Source: CAWACP01 sp963832965 (lineage in GTDB: Bacteria; Acidobacteriota; Terriglobia; Bryobacterales; Bryobacteraceae). From it: a stretch of DNA of 64,000 bases. The stretch's first letter is position 1. The number at the start of each line of letters is the position of its first letter. Positions 9,371 through 18,019 of the stretch are shown piece by piece. The stretch covers positions 992,001 through 1,056,000 of the forward strand of contig CAWHVW010000002.1 of NCBI GenBank assembly GCA_963832965.1, read 5' to 3'. The translations under genes were made by a program, and so were the position numbers. The notes under the pieces were generated by a model that saw only the letters and a program-made list of their open reading frames with translations, searched no databases and was not told the DNA's origin.

Positions 9371-10114
9371 TTAAAACCTCGGCAGTTGCGCCGCCAGCGT
9401 GCGCAGGTCCGATGCGCCCGATCCCAGCAGGACCCAATAGGAAAGGAAAAGCACCAGCGTCAGGCCGGCGCAGGCGAGTGCCGCGTATCCCAAACGAAGC
9501 GCCCACACATCGGTCTGGGCGATGGTCACCATTTGCCCGCCAATCTCCCACGCCGGCGAAAGATCCGGCCGGGTTTTGCGGATGCGCCGCATCTTGTCGT
9601 CTATGGCGCCCATTACCGCGCGCAGCTCGCCTTTCCCGGAAACGCTGTAGCGGCCCAGGAAGCCCAGCAGCAGGCAAAGATAGTACACCTCCAGCAGGTC
9701 CGCGGTCTCCAGCACGTCTCTCCGGCCCAGGATCTTCTGCAGATGCTGGAAGAAGGTTTCGCCGGCCACGTGCTGGCCGAACAATTCCTCCTGCATGGGG
9801 CGGCGCACCCAGTCCTGAAACACCGGGTTGCGCAGGTTCAGCACGGTCTCGTCCAGAAAAGCCACCACCGCGAAAATGCCCAGACGAATGTCCTCGTCGG
9901 TGTACCCGAGCGATTTCCCCTCGCGTTCGGCCGCTTTCAGCGCGCTGCGGATCTGGTTGCGGAATACCTCCGCGTCCGTCACCGTCTGCCGGTTGCAACG
10001 CAGACGGGCGGTAACCGTGAAGACCTCCTGAAACACCAGCGCCAGATTAACGGTGCGCGGCGCCGCAGCGGCGGGGTTGGCGCCGGACGGGGGCGAATTC
10101 GGTGGGGATGACAT
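9371..10114 (-). CDS. tssL: Type VI secretion system protein TssL (DotU family)
   Basis: 247 residues. Inner-membrane partner of TssM. It has the DotU cytoplasmic helical domain, with AVVAFLDETVLN followed by FFQHLQKIL and DLLEVYYLCLLLGFLGRY, the family signature. A single membrane helix lies near the C-terminus at about 209-230 (YAALACAGLTLVLFLSYWVLL). The N-terminus is a short proline-rich tail. No peptidoglycan-binding OmpA domain follows the helix, so this is the short form. It lies 18 bp after tssK and 6 bp before tssM on the same strand. Confidence 0.93.
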   Translation of the reverse strand: MSSPPNSPPSGANPAAAAPRTVNLALVFQEVFTVTARLRCNRQTVTDAEVFRNQIRSALKAAEREGKSLGYTDEDIRLGIFAVVAFLDETVLNLRNPVFQDWVRRPMQEELFGQHVAGETFFQHLQKILGRRDVLETADLLEVYYLCLLLGFLGRYSVSGKGELRAVMGAIDDKMRRIRKTRPDLSPAWEIGGQMVTIAQTDVWALRLGYAALACAGLTLVLFLSYWVLLGSGASDLRTLAAQLPRF

Positions 10115-10132
10115 AATCTCCTGTTCCGCCTT

Positions 10133-11488
10133 CTACTCGAGAACCACCATCAATTCCACCTCGGGCTCCGGCAGCTCGCCCGGCACATACAGGCTGAGCT
10201 GGCGCGTGGTCACCATATGTTCCCAGCACGGACCCGCTTTGTCGACCGCAAAATACTGCGTCTCCAGCCGCGGCGAAACCGCCGGCGGAGGCACCGGCAT
10301 GTGGCTCAGCCGCAGGCCCGGAAGCGCGCGGCTCACCAGCTTGGGCAGAAACTCCCGCGAGCACAGCTTCACCAGCCGGGGCGTGCTTTCGATGAGCTCC
10401 GCCTCGCCAATGCGCTTGGTTTGGATGGCGAAAATCCACCGCGAGCGGCTGAGCACCCGCTGATCGGTAATCTCTCCGTTCCAGAAATACCGCGCGGCGG
10501 GCTTCAGCGCGATGGGCACGCAGTTGCTCGGCACCACCAGTTCCAGGTGCGTGCGGATGTGATACTCCAACTGCTCCATGCACTCGGCCAGATTGTCGTG
10601 CTGGTATGCCGGCAATGTGGAGGGGTGGGAATCGAGGCCGAACGTGCACAGCGCCCCCGCCAGACGCGAAAGCTCCACGAACACTTCCTCGGGGTGGGGC
10701 CGCTTGGCGAAGCACAGGTGCCGCAACGGCCCAATGCTGGAATTAACGCAATGCAGAAACCACGCGTTGCTGATGCCCTGCGCGGAAAACCCGGAAGTGG
10801 TGCCCGCCGCCAGCTCCTTGGGCTTGATCACCGTTCGCGCCTTGTCTTCCAGCATCTCCACCAGCCGGCGTAACAGAATCATCAGGCGGTCGCTGGCGTT
10901 CACCCGCAGACACGGCGGGATAAAGGATTGATCCAGAATGAAGTTGCCCGCGCCGTCACGGCGCACCCGCCCCACGGGAAGCTTTACCTGCTGATCGGTT
11001 ACCTCCGTGTCCAGCTTCAATTCGATGTTCTTGCGCCCCACCAGCACCGGTTTCTCGTCGATGCCCGTGTTCTCGTCGGGCCGCACCGCCTGCTCGGCAA
11101 TGTAGCGCACGCCCGGCCCAATTTCCTCCGGGGTCAGCGCGCAAATCGCGCCGCGCTCGGAACGGGACGGCACCGTTAGCAGGACGTCCACCGTGTCGCG
11201 CATGGGCGGGAACAGCTCGGCCACGCGGCGCGGCGCCGGCAGCGGCTCGCACTCGGGCATATGAAAGCTGAGCCCGTCCGGGAAGATGCCCCGCGCGTGA
11301 ATCAGTGAGAGAGTTCCGTTGCGCAGCGCCTCCGCGTCAAACTGGCAGCCAATCAGTCCGTAGTCGCCGAACCAGAGGCTCGAGGTGGTGAAGTGGATAA
11401 CGTCTTCGAAATAGCGGCTCTGGAGCTGAAAGTGATGCGGGCCGAGGTGCATCCCCTCCGACCACACCACTCGCGAAAGAGTCTTCAT
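10133..11488 (-). CDS. tssK: Type VI secretion system baseplate subunit TssK
   Basis: 451 residues, normal for the family. TssK connects the baseplate wedge to the TssL/TssM membrane complex. The N-terminal signature VVWSEGMHLGPHHFQLQSRY is diagnostic, and LRHLCFAKRPHPEEVFVELSRLAG in the middle is also typical. It is the first gene of tssK-tssL-tssM in this window; 141 bp separate it from the divergent GEFT-repeat gene, so the promoters of both should lie in 11489-11629. No other T6SS genes (sheath, Hcp, VgrG, ClpV) occur in the window, so the rest of the system must be encoded elsewhere. Confidence 0.93.
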   Translation of the reverse strand: MKTLSRVVWSEGMHLGPHHFQLQSRYFEDVIHFTTSSLWFGDYGLIGCQFDAEALRNGTLSLIHARGIFPDGLSFHMPECEPLPAPRRVAELFPPMRDTVDVLLTVPSRSERGAICALTPEEIGPGVRYIAEQAVRPDENTGIDEKPVLVGRKNIELKLDTEVTDQQVKLPVGRVRRDGAGNFILDQSFIPPCLRVNASDRLMILLRRLVEMLEDKARTVIKPKELAAGTTSGFSAQGISNAWFLHCVNSSIGPLRHLCFAKRPHPEEVFVELSRLAGALCTFGLDSHPSTLPAYQHDNLAECMEQLEYHIRTHLELVVPSNCVPIALKPAARYFWNGEITDQRVLSRSRWIFAIQTKRIGEAELIESTPRLVKLCSREFLPKLVSRALPGLRLSHMPVPPPAVSPRLETQYFAVDKAGPCWEHMVTTRQLSLYVPGELPEPEVELMVVLE

Positions 11489-11629
11489 CCGTCAGGTATC
11501 CTCCGCCCGCGACAGCACAACCCGGGGCCGGGCTCCTCTCAGTTTACCCGCACAATCGAGCGTGCCGGCGGCGTCACCCTACCGGGAACGCATTTCATGT
11601 GCGAATATAATAACACTGGCGGCCCCGGA

Positions 11630-13156
11630 ATGAGCTTCTATCGCAAGTACGAACTGGAACGGCTCGTCCAGAAAGCCGAGCCCAAGACCTTTCGAGCCCA
11701 TGAGGTGGCGGGCGGACGGCCCGTCTTCCTGCATCTTCTGGCCGGCATGGACGCGCCTTCCCGCGCCAGCCTCCTGCAGAGGGTCCGGAGCCTGATGGCC
11801 GCGGCAAACCCGGTCATCCTCGACATGGACGACAACGAGTTTGCCCCTTACGTGGTCACCGCCGTTCTGGAAGATTTTGACGGACTGCCGGCATGGCTGA
11901 GCCGCCTTCCGGATGCCCGGTCCACGGAGACCATGGCTCGTCCCACGGCGCCTCCGCCCAGACCTGCGCCGCCCCCTCTTGTGGAAACCGCGCCGGCCGC
12001 CGGTGAGTTCACCGTTCGCTTCGGGTCCGGCCCCCCTTCGGCCAGCCAGCAGCAGCCCGCCCCGCCACGAGCTCCGGCGCCCGCCCCGCCCTCGTTTCGC
12101 GCTCCCGCTCCACCTCCTCCCGCGCCAGCGCCTCAGGCAATGCCGTCGGCGGCGGCGGCGCCCGGCATCGAGGCCGGCGAGTTCACCCGCATGTTCACCG
12201 GCTCACCGAGCCGGCCCGCGTCGCCGGCGCCGTCCCCGGCACCGCCACCGACGCCGCGTGTACCGGTTGCGCCAGCCGCCCCTGCCGGAAGCGAGTTTTC
12301 CAAGCTCTTTGGATCCGGTCCGATCGGCCAGCCTTCACCGCCCGCGGGCGGGGACGAGCCAGGCGAGTTTTCGCGGTTGTTTGGCGCACCCCCCGGCACG
12401 CCGTCGGATAACCCGGCGGGATTCGCGCCGCAGGCGGCCGCGAGAGAACGTCCGGCGGACCCGCCGTTGCCCTGGGAGCTGCAGCCCGCCGCCCCACCAC
12501 CCGGCGCCGCGCCGCCCACGCCGCAGTTTGCCTCAGCCCCGTCGCGCCCGGTGATTGAGACGCCGGACAGCCAAAAGGTGCAGGTATATAATCCGCCATC
12601 GGCTCCGCCCGCCCCTCCGCCGGCTCCGCCCGCTATGGATCAATCGGCGTCCATGTGGAACAGCGCTCCCGCGCAAAACCGCCCGGACCATGCCGGTCCC
12701 GGCGAGTTTACGCGCTTCTTCGCCTCGCCGCTGGCCTCCAGCTCGCTGCCAATCGAGGAGATCGAGCAAGGCCGCATGCCCGAAGCGAAAGCGCCCGTGG
12801 ACCGGCCCTTCGACGGACCGGGTGAGTTTACCAGGTGGTTTGGAAAATCCGTCCCCGGCGAAAGCAGCGGAACGCCGCCCCCCTCGCCTCCCGCGCAGTA
12901 CCCTACCTACGCGGGCCGCGCGACCGGCCTGTTCGAAATGCCGCATGTGCCTAATCCACCGGCCGGGGGCACTCCGGCGCCACCCAAGGGGCCGAGCGAA
13001 TATACCGGGATCATGGCCGCTCCCCGTATCGATGAACCAGCCGCTTACGTGCCTTCCGCGGCACCCGGCAAAGGGCCGCTCGTCATCATCATCGTGGTCA
13101 TCGCGGTGGTCATGGTGGCGCTGATCATCATGCTGATCCTGTACTTCCGCCATTAG
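11630..13156 (+). CDS. Tail-anchored proline-rich protein with seven GEFT-type repeats
   Basis: 508 residues from the ATG at 11630 (11597 is an alternative). Residues 1-95 form a compact domain (MSFYRKYELERLVQKAEP, KTFRAHEVAGGRPVFLHLL) that resembles the N-lobe start of acidobacterial protein kinases but lacks kinase motifs. Residues 100-480 are proline/alanine-rich and low complexity, with seven short motifs: GEFTVRFG (125), GEFTRMFT (183), SEFSKLFG (221), GEFSRLFG (245), GEFTRFFA (358), GEFTRWFG (398) and SEYTGIM (456). A membrane helix at 483-505 ends the protein, so it is probably anchored by its tail with the rest in the cytoplasm. The function is unknown. It is divergent from tssK. The stop codon TAG coincides with the end of a MITE-like repeat. 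Confidence 0.8.
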   Translation: MSFYRKYELERLVQKAEPKTFRAHEVAGGRPVFLHLLAGMDAPSRASLLQRVRSLMAAANPVILDMDDNEFAPYVVTAVLEDFDGLPAWLSRLPDARSTETMARPTAPPPRPAPPPLVETAPAAGEFTVRFGSGPPSASQQQPAPPRAPAPAPPSFRAPAPPPPAPAPQAMPSAAAAPGIEAGEFTRMFTGSPSRPASPAPSPAPPPTPRVPVAPAAPAGSEFSKLFGSGPIGQPSPPAGGDEPGEFSRLFGAPPGTPSDNPAGFAPQAAARERPADPPLPWELQPAAPPPGAAPPTPQFASAPSRPVIETPDSQKVQVYNPPSAPPAPPPAPPAMDQSASMWNSAPAQNRPDHAGPGEFTRFFASPLASSSLPIEEIEQGRMPEAKAPVDRPFDGPGEFTRWFGKSVPGESSGTPPPSPPAQYPTYAGRATGLFEMPHVPNPPAGGTPAPPKGPSEYTGIMAAPRIDEPAAYVPSAAPGKGPLVIIIVVIAVVMVALIIMLILYFRH

Positions 13157-13265
13157 CAGGATGCTGAAAACCGTCGCGGTTCGGCAACCACCTGCAAACA
13201 CGTAGCTACGTTTCCGAGCCGCGCGTGTAAACAAGCGGTTTTCGGGCTTTTTCAGCAGCCTGTTA
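13154..13265. mobile_element. MITE-like element, 108 bp, with TA target duplication
   Basis: Starts GCAGGATGCTGAAAA at 13156 and ends TTTTCAGCAGCCTGT at 13263; these 15-bp ends are inverted with 13 of 15 matches. The dinucleotide TA flanks both sides (13154-13155 and 13264-13265). Inside are a perfect 12-bp palindrome ACGTAGCTACGT (about 13200-13211) and a partial inverted copy of the dispersed repeat (13170-13184). It encodes no protein. TA target sites and small size suggest mobilisation by an IS630/mariner-type transposase. The left TA plus the first G form the stop codon of the upstream gene. Confidence 0.65.
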
Positions 13266-13280
13266 GCGGTGCGCCCGGGT

Positions 13281-13619
13281 TTATAGCGCGGCGTCGCCCC
13301 GGTCTTCATTGCGGATGCGAATAACGTCGGTGCACTCGCAAATGAAGATCTTGCCGTCCCCAATCCGTCCGGTCCGCGCGGCCGCGCCCACCACTCTGGC
13401 TACCTCCTCCATGCGGGCGTCCGATACCACCAGTTCGATCTTGATCTTGGGCAGAAACGCCACCTCGTATTCCTGACCGCGATACACCTCCTTATGGCCT
13501 TTCTGCCGGCCATGCCCGCGGACTTCCGAAATGGTCATCCCGTCCACTCCGATCCCCAGCAGTGCGTCTTTTACGTCGTCCAGTTTGTGCGGCTGGACGA
13601 CGGCTTCAATCTTCTTCAT
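13281..13619 (-). CDS. glnB: Nitrogen regulatory protein PII (GlnB/GlnK family)
   Basis: 112 residues, a complete PII protein. It senses ATP/ADP and 2-oxoglutarate and controls ammonium transport and glutamine synthesis by binding partners such as AmtB. The N-terminus MKKIEAVVQPHKLDDVKDAL, the T-loop with Tyr51 (EVYRGQEYEVAFLPKIK), the uridylylation site in proteobacteria, and the ATP-binding TGRIGDGKIFI are all present. It stands alone on the minus strand, divergent from the porin gene, while amt and glnA lie 7-9 kb away. Whether it is GlnB or GlnK cannot be told from sequence; linkage to Amt would favour GlnK. Confidence 0.93.
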   Translation of the reverse strand: MKKIEAVVQPHKLDDVKDALLGIGVDGMTISEVRGHGRQKGHKEVYRGQEYEVAFLPKIKIELVVSDARMEEVARVVGAAARTGRIGDGKIFICECTDVIRIRNEDRGDAAL

Positions 13620-13776
13620 CTCGCTAAGTGCATGATGCTCCTAAAGCACGGACGCCCCAAGCCAAACGTTTCGATCACCATGATTCAATTTTTTGATTGG
13701 ATTGAGACATAAGGAAATCGTAAGATTCATCAAAGCCCACGTCGCGCTTCGACCAAACTTTCCGAGGAGAACATTA

Positions 13777-14982
13777 ATGGTGTCCTTGCGAGCTATAAGT
13801 GTGTCCGCGTGCGCGCTGGTCCTGGCCGGCGCCTCGATTCAAGCCTGGGGTCAGGCAGCTCCAGCCAGTACTGACAGCGGCCAGGCACCCGCGGCGGCTC
13901 CGGCGCAAACGCCCGCCCCGGCTTCGACAACACCCGCTCCGGCGGCTGCTCCTGCCCCGGCGCCCACGCCAACGTGGTCTATCGGCCCGATCGATTTCAG
14001 CGGACTGGTTGATGTCTACTACAGTCAGAACCTGAACAGTCCTTCTGATCGGACCAACCAGCTCTACAATTTCGATGTGCAGGCGGAGCAGTTCAGCCTC
14101 AATATGGCCAAGCTGACCATGGCCCATTCGCCCGATCCGGTCGGCTTTGAGGTGGATTTCGGTTTCGGCAAAGCGTTTGATATCATCCACGCCAGCGAGA
14201 GCGAACCGAACATCTTCCAGTATCTCGAGCAGGCGTACGTGAGCTTCAAGCCGCCCAAGGCCAAAGGCTTTGAGGTGGATTTCGGCGAATTCACGACTTC
14301 CGCCGGCGCCGAGGTGATCGAATCGAACGGCAATTGGAACTACTCGCGTTCGTTATTGTTCGCCTGGGCCATCCCTTACTACCACTTTGGCATCCGCACC
14401 TCGTTCCCGGTCGGCAAGCGCTTTACCGGCGGCGTCCAGTTAGTGAACGGCTGGAACAATATCGAGGACAACAACAGCGGTAAGACCATCGGCCTCAATG
14501 GCACCATCACGTACGCGAAGTGGAACTGGGCCAACAACTACTACGTAGGTCCGGAACACAACAACACCAACGTCGGCTTCCGCAACCTCTTCGATACCGT
14601 TCTGAACATCACCCCTCCTGGCAAGGCTAACGCCTACATCAACTACGACTACGGCCGGGACAAGAACATCGGTCCGGGTGCCGCCGTGTGGTGGGGCCTC
14701 GCCGGGGCGCTGCACATTCAGGCCACCAGCAAGGTAGCCTTCACGCCGCGTATTGAATACTTCAGCGACGCCGACGGGTTCTCCACCGGAACGCCGCAGC
14801 ACCTGAAGGAATTCACGTTCACCGGCGAGTACAAATGGGTCGAAGGTGTGCTGACGCGCCTTGAGTACCGCCATGACTGGTCCGATGAGGATTTCTTCGA
14901 CGCTGGTACTGTGCCTGCTTCTTCCAAGAGCCAGGACACCATAACCATAGCCATGGTCGGCTTCTTCGGGCCTAAGAGATAA
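13777..14982 (+). CDS. Outer membrane beta-barrel protein, BBP2/OmpL-like porin
   Basis: 401 residues from the ATG at 13777, preceded by GAGGAGA with about 7 nt spacing. A signal peptide (ISVSACALVLAGASIQAWGQA) is followed by an Ala/Pro-rich linker to about residue 68. The mature part begins WSIGPIDFSGLVDVYYSQNL and shows alternating beta-strand pattern to the end, with aromatic residues closing most strands and a final strand ending VGFFGPKR. This matches the BBP2 putative porin family. It probably forms a pore for small solutes in the outer membrane. It lies between PII and an APC permease, so a role in uptake of a nitrogenous compound is possible. Confidence 0.8.
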   Translation: MVSLRAISVSACALVLAGASIQAWGQAAPASTDSGQAPAAAPAQTPAPASTTPAPAAAPAPAPTPTWSIGPIDFSGLVDVYYSQNLNSPSDRTNQLYNFDVQAEQFSLNMAKLTMAHSPDPVGFEVDFGFGKAFDIIHASESEPNIFQYLEQAYVSFKPPKAKGFEVDFGEFTTSAGAEVIESNGNWNYSRSLLFAWAIPYYHFGIRTSFPVGKRFTGGVQLVNGWNNIEDNNSGKTIGLNGTITYAKWNWANNYYVGPEHNNTNVGFRNLFDTVLNITPPGKANAYINYDYGRDKNIGPGAAVWWGLAGALHIQATSKVAFTPRIEYFSDADGFSTGTPQHLKEFTFTGEYKWVEGVLTRLEYRHDWSDEDFFDAGTVPASSKSQDTITIAMVGFFGPKR

Positions 14983-15060
14983 CCGCGCGCGACTGCTCGT
15001 TCGCGCCATGGAACTAATGGAACCAGAGGGGGGGCATAGAAATTGTTTTCGGCTCTCCAT

Positions 15061-15075
15061 AAAACTTTTTGCTTC
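15061..15075 (+). promoter_or_regulatory. Motif shared upstream of the permease gene and glnA
   Basis: AAAACTTTTTGCTTC, 145 bp before the permease start. The 14 bp AAACTTTTTGCTTC recurs at 21809-21822, 86 bp before glnA. It may be a common promoter or operator element for the two nitrogen genes; TTGCTT could serve as a -35 hexamer, but no convincing -10 is at matched spacing in both copies. Confidence 0.3.
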
Positions 15076-15219
15076 ACCGGGAGATAAGTTTCGTGTATTC
15101 TCGGTTGCTAAGCATCGTTTCCGTCCAGTCAGGGGGTTGACTCCGTCAGTCAGTCCCGCCAGCTCCAGGTCCCGTCTCACCTGGACCCAGACTCTCACCA
15201 AGTTCAGGAGGAAGTAAGA

Positions 15220-17022
15220 ATGGCAGAAAACACCGAGATGAAACCCACTTTGGGTTTGACCGGCCTTACCATGAACGCCATGGCGCTCATAGCGCCTGGA
15301 GCGTTTCTTTGGCTGACATACGCGGGCCAGGCGGCAACCGGCGCCACGGGACCGTCGATGTGGATCGGCATTGTGGTCGCCCTGTTGCTGTGCCTGGCGA
15401 CTGCGGTTTGTTACGCGGAAATGGCCAAGCTCTACCCGGGTACTGGCAGCTCCTACTACTTCGCAGAACAATCGTTCCTCAACCATGAAAAGATGTGGCC
15501 CTATGCGCGAGTGGCCAAGTTCATCATCGGATGGGGCTCGCACTTGTATTACTGGATCTATCCGGGTGTGATGGTGGGCGTCATGGGAATCCTTTGCGGA
15601 TACCTGGCGGGAACCCTGTGGCCGAACTTCATGAACGCGACCAATCCCGGTCCGCTGTTCATGGCCGTCGTCGCCATCGTGTTCGCTTTTGTGATTGCTT
15701 ACATCGCTCACCGGGGCGTTAACGGGTCGACATCGGTGAACATTGCCATCAACGTCATCCAGATCAGCGCGCTGATTGTCTTCTCGGTGATGGCCCTGGG
15801 CTATCGCGCCAACCACCCGCCGGGAAGCGTCGCCTGGCAGTTCGATTCCAGCTCCGGCGAAGCTTACAACTACGAGTTCAAGACCACCAAAACGATGGTC
15901 AACGGCACCGCCACCGATACCATCGTGCGTGATGCCGGTGGGGTTCCGCAGCCGCAGCTCGATGCGGCCGGCAAGCCCATGCCCTATCACATCAGCTATC
16001 CCTATGCCGACGCCCAGGGCAACTTCGTCAGCCATCCGACCGCGGGTTCGGTGATCGGAGTCCACAATATCGGCTGGGCTTTCGTTCAGGCCACCGTAGC
16101 CATCCTGATCCTGGTCGGATTCGAATCCGTCACGGCCATGGGCGGTGAAGCGAAGAACGCCAAACGGGACGTGCCCATCGCGGTGATCACCTCCCTGCTG
16201 GTGCAGGGGGCCTTCTGTTATCTTTTCGAGTACTTCGCTACAAACTATCTGTTGAACAGCGGGTACCCGATGGCCACCGCGCAGGGCTCGTCGGCGCCTA
16301 TCGGCGACATGATGGTGCTGGTGGGCGATGCGCTGCTCGGACCCGGAAACGGCCGGACCTTCATGCTGATTGAAGCGTTCACCGTGTTCCTGGCGCTGAT
16401 CGGTACCACGCTCTCCTGCATCAACACCGGCGCCCGCGTCACCTACGCCATGGGCAAGGACGAGGAGCTGCCGGATCACTACGGCGCCCTGCACAGCCAG
16501 AACCTCACGCCGCACCGCGCCATCTGGACGCTGGCCACCATTTCCGCGGTCATCGGTGTGATCACCGTGGCCATGTACTTCGGCGACGCCGCCGCTCCCA
16601 CGGATGACGCCATCAAGGCGCTGCCCCAGAACATCTGGTCCAGCTTCGGTTACCTGACGCACGACAAAATGGCGGCGCTGCCCAGCAGCTTCCTGACCAT
16701 GACGCTGGCGTCCAACTTCGGCACGTTCCTGCTGTATATGCTGAGCTGCTTCACCTGCATCGTCGCCTACCATGGGCATCCCAAGTTCAGCGCGCTGAAG
16801 CACCTGTTCATTCCAATATTCGGCCTGCTGGCCAACCTGGCCTGCATGGCGTTCTACCTGATCGGTCCGTTCATGGGGTACGGCACCAAGATGGAGCCGC
16901 TGATCGCGCTGGGCATTGCGGGTGTCTGGGCCATATACGGTGGAATCTACTTCATCAAATCGAGTAAGACCAAGGGGAGGACGACCATGGTGCGGGACCG
17001 CGCCGCGGCCCGTTCCGTCTAA
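15220..17022 (+). CDS. APC-family amino acid permease
   Basis: 600 residues, about 12 membrane helices. The ATG at 15220 follows AGGAGG with 7-8 nt spacing, a strong start. The N-terminus GLTGLTMNAMALIAPGAFLWLTY and the helix-1 region match the amino acid-polyamine-organocation superfamily. It should import an amino acid or amine across the inner membrane. An extracytoplasmic loop of about 85 residues (near 205-290), rich in Tyr, Pro and Asp, interrupts the helices and is longer than usual for the family. The gene is followed by a clear intrinsic terminator at 17051-17085. The neighbouring PII, porin, Amt and GlnA genes suggest a nitrogen supply role; the substrate is unknown. Confidence 0.85.
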   Translation: MAENTEMKPTLGLTGLTMNAMALIAPGAFLWLTYAGQAATGATGPSMWIGIVVALLLCLATAVCYAEMAKLYPGTGSSYYFAEQSFLNHEKMWPYARVAKFIIGWGSHLYYWIYPGVMVGVMGILCGYLAGTLWPNFMNATNPGPLFMAVVAIVFAFVIAYIAHRGVNGSTSVNIAINVIQISALIVFSVMALGYRANHPPGSVAWQFDSSSGEAYNYEFKTTKTMVNGTATDTIVRDAGGVPQPQLDAAGKPMPYHISYPYADAQGNFVSHPTAGSVIGVHNIGWAFVQATVAILILVGFESVTAMGGEAKNAKRDVPIAVITSLLVQGAFCYLFEYFATNYLLNSGYPMATAQGSSAPIGDMMVLVGDALLGPGNGRTFMLIEAFTVFLALIGTTLSCINTGARVTYAMGKDEELPDHYGALHSQNLTPHRAIWTLATISAVIGVITVAMYFGDAAAPTDDAIKALPQNIWSSFGYLTHDKMAALPSSFLTMTLASNFGTFLLYMLSCFTCIVAYHGHPKFSALKHLFIPIFGLLANLACMAFYLIGPFMGYGTKMEPLIALGIAGVWAIYGGIYFIKSSKTKGRTTMVRDRAAARSV

Positions 17023-17050
17023 ACAGTAACAAGCGGGCATGCATGAGGAA

Positions 17051-17085
17051 GTGCGGGCCGGCTAGTCCGGTCCGCACATTTTTTT
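17051..17085 (+). terminator. Rho-independent terminator after the permease gene
   Basis: An 11-bp stem GTGCGGGCCGG / CCGGTCCGCAC (one G-T pair) with a 5-nt loop CTAGT is followed by A and seven T. It separates the permease from the phosphatase gene, whose Shine-Dalgarno lies directly after the T-run. Confidence 0.85.
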
Positions 17086-17098
17086 AAGGTGAGGTGGC

Positions 17099-17977
17099 AT
17101 GTTCGGAGCAGCGAGATCCGCCCCGGATGGCGTCAGCAGCGTTGCTGGAATGGATCGCCTGCACCGGGGTTCTATGCTCGAGGTCGAGTTCGCGCAAGTT
17201 TCCGATTGCGGAAAAGTACGCGATCATAACGAAGATTACGTGGGCCATGCCGCGCCCGCGAACGCTCTGGAGGTGCGCACTCGCGGCTGGCTGTTCGCCC
17301 TGGCCGATGGCGTGGGTGGACAGGAAGCCGGTGAGGTGGCCTCGCACGGCGCCGTGGAGACTTTGCTGGCGGGCTTTCGCGGGGCGCCATCCGGCGAAGC
17401 TCATCCCGCGCTGATTCGCCGTCTGGTCCAGGCGGCCAACGAACATGTTTATTCCGCCGGACACGCCGCGCGTCCCGGCGGCACCGGCATGGCCACCACT
17501 CTGGTGGTCTGCGCTCTCCGTTTTGACCGGGCCGTAGTGGCCCACGTCGGCGACTCCCGCTGTTACCTCCTTCGCGGCAACCACTTCACGCTGCTCACCC
17601 GGGACCACACCGTCGTGAACGAACAAGTGCGGCTGGGTCTGCTGACCGCTAAAGAGGCGGCCGAATCCAGCACCCGAAACGTCCTCACCCGGTCTCTGGG
17701 AGTCGATCTGATCGCCAACGCGGAAATCAACGAAAGTCACGTGCTGCCCGGCGATGTGCTGTTGCTCTGTTCCGACGGCATGCACGGTTCGGTGACTGGA
17801 GCCGACATGGCCGCCGCCGTCCGTCGCGAGGCCGACCTGCACTCCGCGGCGGCCGCTCTGGTGGCGCTTGCCAACGAGCGTGACGGTGGTGATAATATCA
17901 GCATTCAGCTCATTCGCGTCAAAAGCGTCGAGCGCGTTGGCATGTACCGTGGGAGGCCTTACAAACTGCCCGGCTGA
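17099..17977 (+). CDS. PP2C-type serine/threonine phosphatase
   Basis: 292 residues. The metal-binding motifs of PP2C are all present: RDHNEDY, ADGVGGQEAGEVAS, HVGDSRCYLL, LLLCSDGMHG and GGDNISIQLI. It should be a soluble Mn/Mg-dependent phosphatase that reverses phosphorylation by a Hanks-type kinase, which is encoded 42 bp downstream. The start at 17099 has AAGGTGAGG upstream; an internal ATG at the start of MLEVEFAQVSDCGKV is possible because the domain begins there. Such kinase-phosphatase pairs control T6SS assembly in Pseudomonas (PpkA/PppA), and tssK-M are 5.6 kb away, but the link here is inference. Confidence 0.9.
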   Translation: MFGAARSAPDGVSSVAGMDRLHRGSMLEVEFAQVSDCGKVRDHNEDYVGHAAPANALEVRTRGWLFALADGVGGQEAGEVASHGAVETLLAGFRGAPSGEAHPALIRRLVQAANEHVYSAGHAARPGGTGMATTLVVCALRFDRAVVAHVGDSRCYLLRGNHFTLLTRDHTVVNEQVRLGLLTAKEAAESSTRNVLTRSLGVDLIANAEINESHVLPGDVLLLCSDGMHGSVTGADMAAAVRREADLHSAAAALVALANERDGGDNISIQLIRVKSVERVGMYRGRPYKLPG

Positions 17978-18019
17978 ACCCGCCCACGGACCCGCTGAAC
18001 GCCAGACCCCGCGCAACTC

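Noticed and set aside
7445..10111. 888-codon open frame on the plus strand opposite tssM/tssL
   Set aside because: Shadow of the high-GC minus-strand genes; Arg/His/Gln-rich with no domain, whereas the minus frame has clear TssM and TssL motifs.
14440..17040. 866-codon minus-strand open frame opposite the porin and permease genes
   Set aside because: Low-complexity antisense shadow; the plus strand has signal peptide, helices and ribosome sites.
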